DNA from: CAVVAY01 sp963746465
GTDB taxonomy: Bacteria; Actinomycetota; Actinomycetes; JACCUZ01
Length of the DNA stretch: 64,000 bases
Reading direction: 5' to 3'
Assembly (NCBI GenBank): GCA_963746465.1
Contig: CAVVAY010000007.1
Span: 372,001-436,000, forward strand
The notes beneath the pieces were generated by a model. It was not told the DNA's origin, ran no database searches, and saw only the letters and a list, made by a program, of their open reading frames with translations. Each line of letters begins with the position of its first letter. Position 1 is the stretch's first letter. Shown piece after piece: positions 61,180-64,000 of this stretch. The position numbers and the translations under genes were made by a program.

Positions 61180-62400
61180 ATGGGGCAGCGCGACGAGGAC
61201 ACCGGCACTCGGTCCCCGCTGCTGGACGACGACGAGATCGGTCTGATCGACGAGAGCCTGCGGCTGCTCAGCGACCGCGCGGACGTCGTGGTGAGCCACT
61301 TCTACGCCATGCTCTTCGCCGAGGCGCCGCACCTGCGGGCGCTGTTCCCGGCGTCGATGGACGTGCAGCGCGACCGGCTGTTCCGTGCCCTGGGCGGCAT
61401 CACCCGCACGTTCGGGGAGCCGGACCGGCTGCTCCCGCTGCTCTCCCAGCTCGGTCGCGACCACCGCCGGTTCGGTGTGCGCGCCGAGCACTACGACGTC
61501 TTCTGCCGCGCCCTCGTCGCCGCACTCCGCTACCACGCGAAGGACGTCTGGGTGCCCGAGCTCGAGGCTGCCTGGAACAAGGGCCTCACCGTCATCGCCG
61601 AGGCGATGAAGGACGGCGCCCGGGAGGCCGCGACGCGTGAGCCGGCTTGGTGGAAGGGCGAGATCGTCGGCCACGAGCGACGCGCCGACGACATCGCGGT
61701 GCTCGTCGTGCGCCCCGACCGGCCCTACGACTACGTGCCCGGGCAGTTCGCCACCGTCGAGACGCCGTACCGGCCGCGGTCCTGGCGCACCTACTCGATG
61801 GCCACCGCGCCGGCTCCCGACGGGCTGCTGGAGTTCCACGTGCGCGCGGTCGGTGCTGGCTGGGTGAGCGGACCGCTGGTCTGGCGCGCCCAGCTGGGCG
61901 ACGTCCTGCGGATCGGCGCACCCGCCGGCGAGATGCACATCGACCACCAGTCCCGACGTGACGTCGTCTGCGTGGCTGGCGGCACCGGGCTGGCGCCGAT
62001 CAAGGCGATGGTGGACGGCATGTCCCGGTGGAACACCGCCCGTCAAGTGAAGGTCTTCTTCGGTGCCCGCCGGTCCGGCGACCTCTACGACCTCAACGCC
62101 CTGCACCAGCTGGCCGCGGTGAACAGCTGGCTGACGGTGGTTCCGGTGGTGTCCGAGGAGTCGTCGTACTCCGGGGAACAGGGTCTGCTGCCGGACGTCG
62201 TCGCCCGGCACGGGCGTTGGGCCGACCACGACGTGTACGTCTGCGGCTCGCCGGGCATGACCCGGGCCACCGTGAGCCGCCTGACCTCGCTGGGCGTGCC
62301 GCCGGAACGGATGTCGTTCGACGTCGACGGCGACCAGCACCCCGCGGCCGCCCAGGTGATCGACCTGCGCCGGTCCCGCGCCTCCCGCGCCGCTCGCTGA
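61180..62400 (+). CDS. Flavohaemoglobin-like protein (globin plus FAD/NAD reductase)
   Basis: This 406-residue protein fuses a globin domain (about 15-150; proximal His H104 in GVRAEHYDVF) with a ferredoxin-reductase domain (about 160-400). The FAD motif RSWRTYSMA, the NAD motif VAGGTGLAPIKAM and the C-terminal YVCGSPGMTRATV are all present. Flavohaemoglobins turn nitric oxide plus O2 into nitrate with NAD(P)H. The lack of the usual Phe ending and the short C-terminal extension after CGSP differ somewhat from Hmp. Likely role: nitrosative stress defence. Confidence 0.9.
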   Translation: MGQRDEDTGTRSPLLDDDEIGLIDESLRLLSDRADVVVSHFYAMLFAEAPHLRALFPASMDVQRDRLFRALGGITRTFGEPDRLLPLLSQLGRDHRRFGVRAEHYDVFCRALVAALRYHAKDVWVPELEAAWNKGLTVIAEAMKDGAREAATREPAWWKGEIVGHERRADDIAVLVVRPDRPYDYVPGQFATVETPYRPRSWRTYSMATAPAPDGLLEFHVRAVGAGWVSGPLVWRAQLGDVLRIGAPAGEMHIDHQSRRDVVCVAGGTGLAPIKAMVDGMSRWNTARQVKVFFGARRSGDLYDLNALHQLAAVNSWLTVVPVVSEESSYSGEQGLLPDVVARHGRWADHDVYVCGSPGMTRATVSRLTSLGVPPERMSFDVDGDQHPAAAQVIDLRRSRASRAAR

Positions 62401-62408
62401 GGCGGGCC

Positions 62409-64000
62409 CTACCAGCGGGGGTCGGTGCGCAGCAGCTCGTCCAGCTCGGACGCCGGCATCGGGCGGCCCATCAGATAGCCCTGCGCGCGGTCGCAGCCCA
62501 TCCGGCGCAACGCTGCGAGCTGTTCGGCGGTCTCGACACCTTCGCCGATGACGACCAGCTCGTGCGCGTGTGCCAGGTCGATGACCGCGCTCACGACGGC
62601 GTCGTCCCGGGCGCTGCTGCCGAGCCGGCTGACGAACGACCGGTCGATCTTGAGGAACTGCAAGGAGAAGCTCTGCAGGTAGGCCAGCGCGGAGTAGCCG
62701 GTACCGAAGTCGTCCAGGCCGACCTGGATGCCCAGCCCCTGGATGCGGGAGAGCGACTCGCGTACCGCCGGGCTGGTCGTGAGCAGGCTGCGCTCGGTCA
62801 GCTCGACCCGGATCATCGAGCCGGGCACGCCGTACCACGTGAGTGCGCGCGCCATCCGCTCGACGAAGCGCGGGTCCTCCAGCGAGCGGGCCGAGACGTT
62901 GGTGGTCAGCCGGCGCAGCAGGGCACCGGCATCGATCAACCGCGCGCCCTCGGCTGCGACCCGTTCGAACATCCGGGCGTCCACCTCGACGATCAGCCCG
63001 GTCTCCTCGGCGACGTCGATGAAGTCGGCCGGCAGGATCAGCCGCTCGCCGTCCTGGATCCGCGCCAGTGCCTCGGCGGCCCGGACTCGACCGGTCGCCA
63101 GGTCGACGATCGGCTGGAACACCGGCACGAGGAGGTTCTCCGCGAGTGCCTTGCGCAGCAACGTCTCCGACGTCATCCGGCGGTCCGCCCGCGCGCGCAG
63201 CTCGTCGTCGAACAGCGCGTACTGGTCGCGACCGGAGTCCTTGGCCCGGTAGAGCGCGAGGTCGGCCTCACGGTACAGGTCGCCCGCCGTACGGGTGGCG
63301 TCGTGCGCGACCGAGATGCCCACGCTCACCGTCGCGACCAGCGACTCGGCCTTCGGGCCGAGGTCGTAGGGCCGGCGCAACGTCTCCAGCAGCCGGGCCG
63401 CCACCGCGTGCACCGTGTCGGAGGACGTGAGGCCCTCGACGAGGACGACGAACTCGTCGCCACCGAGCCGCGCGACCGTCGCGTCCGCTCTGCTCACCGC
63501 GTCGATCCGGTGGGCGACCTCCACCAGCAGCGCGTCGCCGATCTGGTGGCCCAGCGAGTCGTTCACCGTCTTGAACCGGTCGACGTCCAGCAGCAGCATC
63601 GCCGCGACGCCGCCGGTCCGGTGCAGCCGGGCCAATGCCTGGTCCAGCCGGTCGTTGAGCAAGGTGCGGTTGGCCAGCCCGGTCAGGGTGTCGGTGAGGG
63701 CGAGCCGCTCGAGCTCGGCCTGCTCTCGCAGCCGCTCGCTGATGTCAAGGGCGTGCGTCACGAGGTACAGCGGCTGCCCGTTCTCGCCGTGCACCACGGT
63801 GCTGGTGATCCAGGCGTGCACGACGCTGCCGTCGCGGTGCAGGTAGCGCTTCTCGAACGCGGCCGTCTGGTTCTCGCCGTGCGCCAACCGGGCGAACTTC
63901 CCGGCGTCCCGCTCGCGGTCCTCCGGGTGCGTCAGCTCACCGAGCGGCGTCCCGACCAGCTCCTCGCTGGACCGGCCGACCATGGCTTCGAATGCGGCGT
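62409..64000 (-). CDS. PAS-GGDEF-EAL protein, partial at the window edge
   Basis: The 3' part of a cyclic-di-GMP protein. The frame is open to base 64000 and reads AAFEAMVGRSSEELVG, a PAS start, so the ATG at 63983 is internal. After the PAS/PAC (ending DISERLREQAELERL) comes GGDEF with intact RLGGDEF, then EAL with EALARIQ, ELTERS, DDFGTGYS, LKIDRSFV and GEGVET. The inhibitory RxxD site five residues before GGDEF is not in register (RADA). Both synthase and phosphodiesterase motifs look complete, so it may make or break c-di-GMP depending on signals sensed by PAS. Confidence 0.92.
   Translation of the reverse strand, partial: AAFEAMVGRSSEELVGTPLGELTHPEDRERDAGKFARLAHGENQTAAFEKRYLHRDGSVVHAWITSTVVHGENGQPLYLVTHALDISERLREQAELERLALTDTLTGLANRTLLNDRLDQALARLHRTGGVAAMLLLDVDRFKTVNDSLGHQIGDALLVEVAHRIDAVSRADATVARLGGDEFVVLVEGLTSSDTVHAVAARLLETLRRPYDLGPKAESLVATVSVGISVAHDATRTAGDLYREADLALYRAKDSGRDQYALFDDELRARADRRMTSETLLRKALAENLLVPVFQPIVDLATGRVRAAEALARIQDGERLILPADFIDVAEETGLIVEVDARMFERVAAEGARLIDAGALLRRLTTNVSARSLEDPRFVERMARALTWYGVPGSMIRVELTERSLLTTSPAVRESLSRIQGLGIQVGLDDFGTGYSALAYLQSFSLQFLKIDRSFVSRLGSSARDDAVVSAVIDLAHAHELVVIGEGVETAEQLAALRRMGCDRAQGYLMGRPMPASELDELLRTDPRW

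Overview
The window is chromosomal DNA from a very high-GC Actinomycetota bacterium. Pointers are a complete conservon (CvnA-D), the NgcEFG-type amino-sugar importer, a tmsA/tmsB-like pair for 10-methyl fatty acids, abundant 4-nt ATGA/GTGA stop-start overlaps, many GTG starts, and several genes whose -10 element (TAGGGT, TAGGAT, TAGCCT, TAACTT) lies 6-8 nt before the start codon, as in leaderless transcripts. The mix with a KaiC-like ATPase fits a soil or rock actinomycete of the Frankia/Geodermatophilus/Nakamurella sort, but I cannot name the genus. I see no phage, IS element, CRISPR array, integrase or rRNA.

Layout. 1-2.2 kb: PadR-controlled ABC efflux operon, with the permease running off the window and showing an apparent frameshift. 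2.2-3.2 kb: quinone oxidoreductase. 3.3-8.1 kb: conservon. 8.2-14 kb: two response regulators, an FtsX permease, a histidine kinase (apparent N-terminal frameshift) and a MacB-type ATPase. 14-17 kb: YceI protein, MpaB-type oxygenase, secreted peptidase-like lipoprotein. 17.2-20.4 kb: thiamine-precursor ECF transporter (T, fused A1A2, YkoE-type S) behind a TPP riboswitch. 20.4-22.4 kb: anti-sigma-type ATPase translationally coupled to a double-domain KaiC homologue. 22.5-27 kb: CsoR copper operon (csoR, copZ, a secreted protein, copA, GNAT gene), then tRNA-Ser(TGA).

27-49.8 kb is an amino-sugar and cell-wall recycling island. It holds nagA-nagB and an M28 peptidase divergent from an AgaS-like isomerase, ROK kinase, PfkB kinase and class II aldolase. 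Next is an operon of UPF0309-type SIS protein, NgcEFG-like importer and a DUF5107 gene (apparent frameshift), divergent from a BadF-type sugar kinase. A ROK regulator follows, then secreted NagZ, NamZ and AmiE-like enzymes and an RpiR/MurR regulator. Together these could strip peptides from peptidoglycan, release MurNAc and GlcNAc outside, import them, phosphorylate them and feed glycolysis.

49.8-55 kb: three-subunit formate dehydrogenase (Cys form). 55-64 kb: DUF2630, DksA-like Zn-finger protein, tmsA/tmsB-like pair, PLP-dependent decarboxylase-like enzyme, a secreted protein of unknown function, two-domain flavohaemoglobin-like protein and the 3' part of a PAS-GGDEF-EAL gene cut by the window edge. 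No gene-free stretch exceeds 300 bases.

Three genes look interrupted by single-base shifts and one (copZ) seems to start at AUC. These may be real or may be base-calling errors in GC-rich DNA; the sequence alone cannot decide. All family assignments come from reading motifs; no database search was run.
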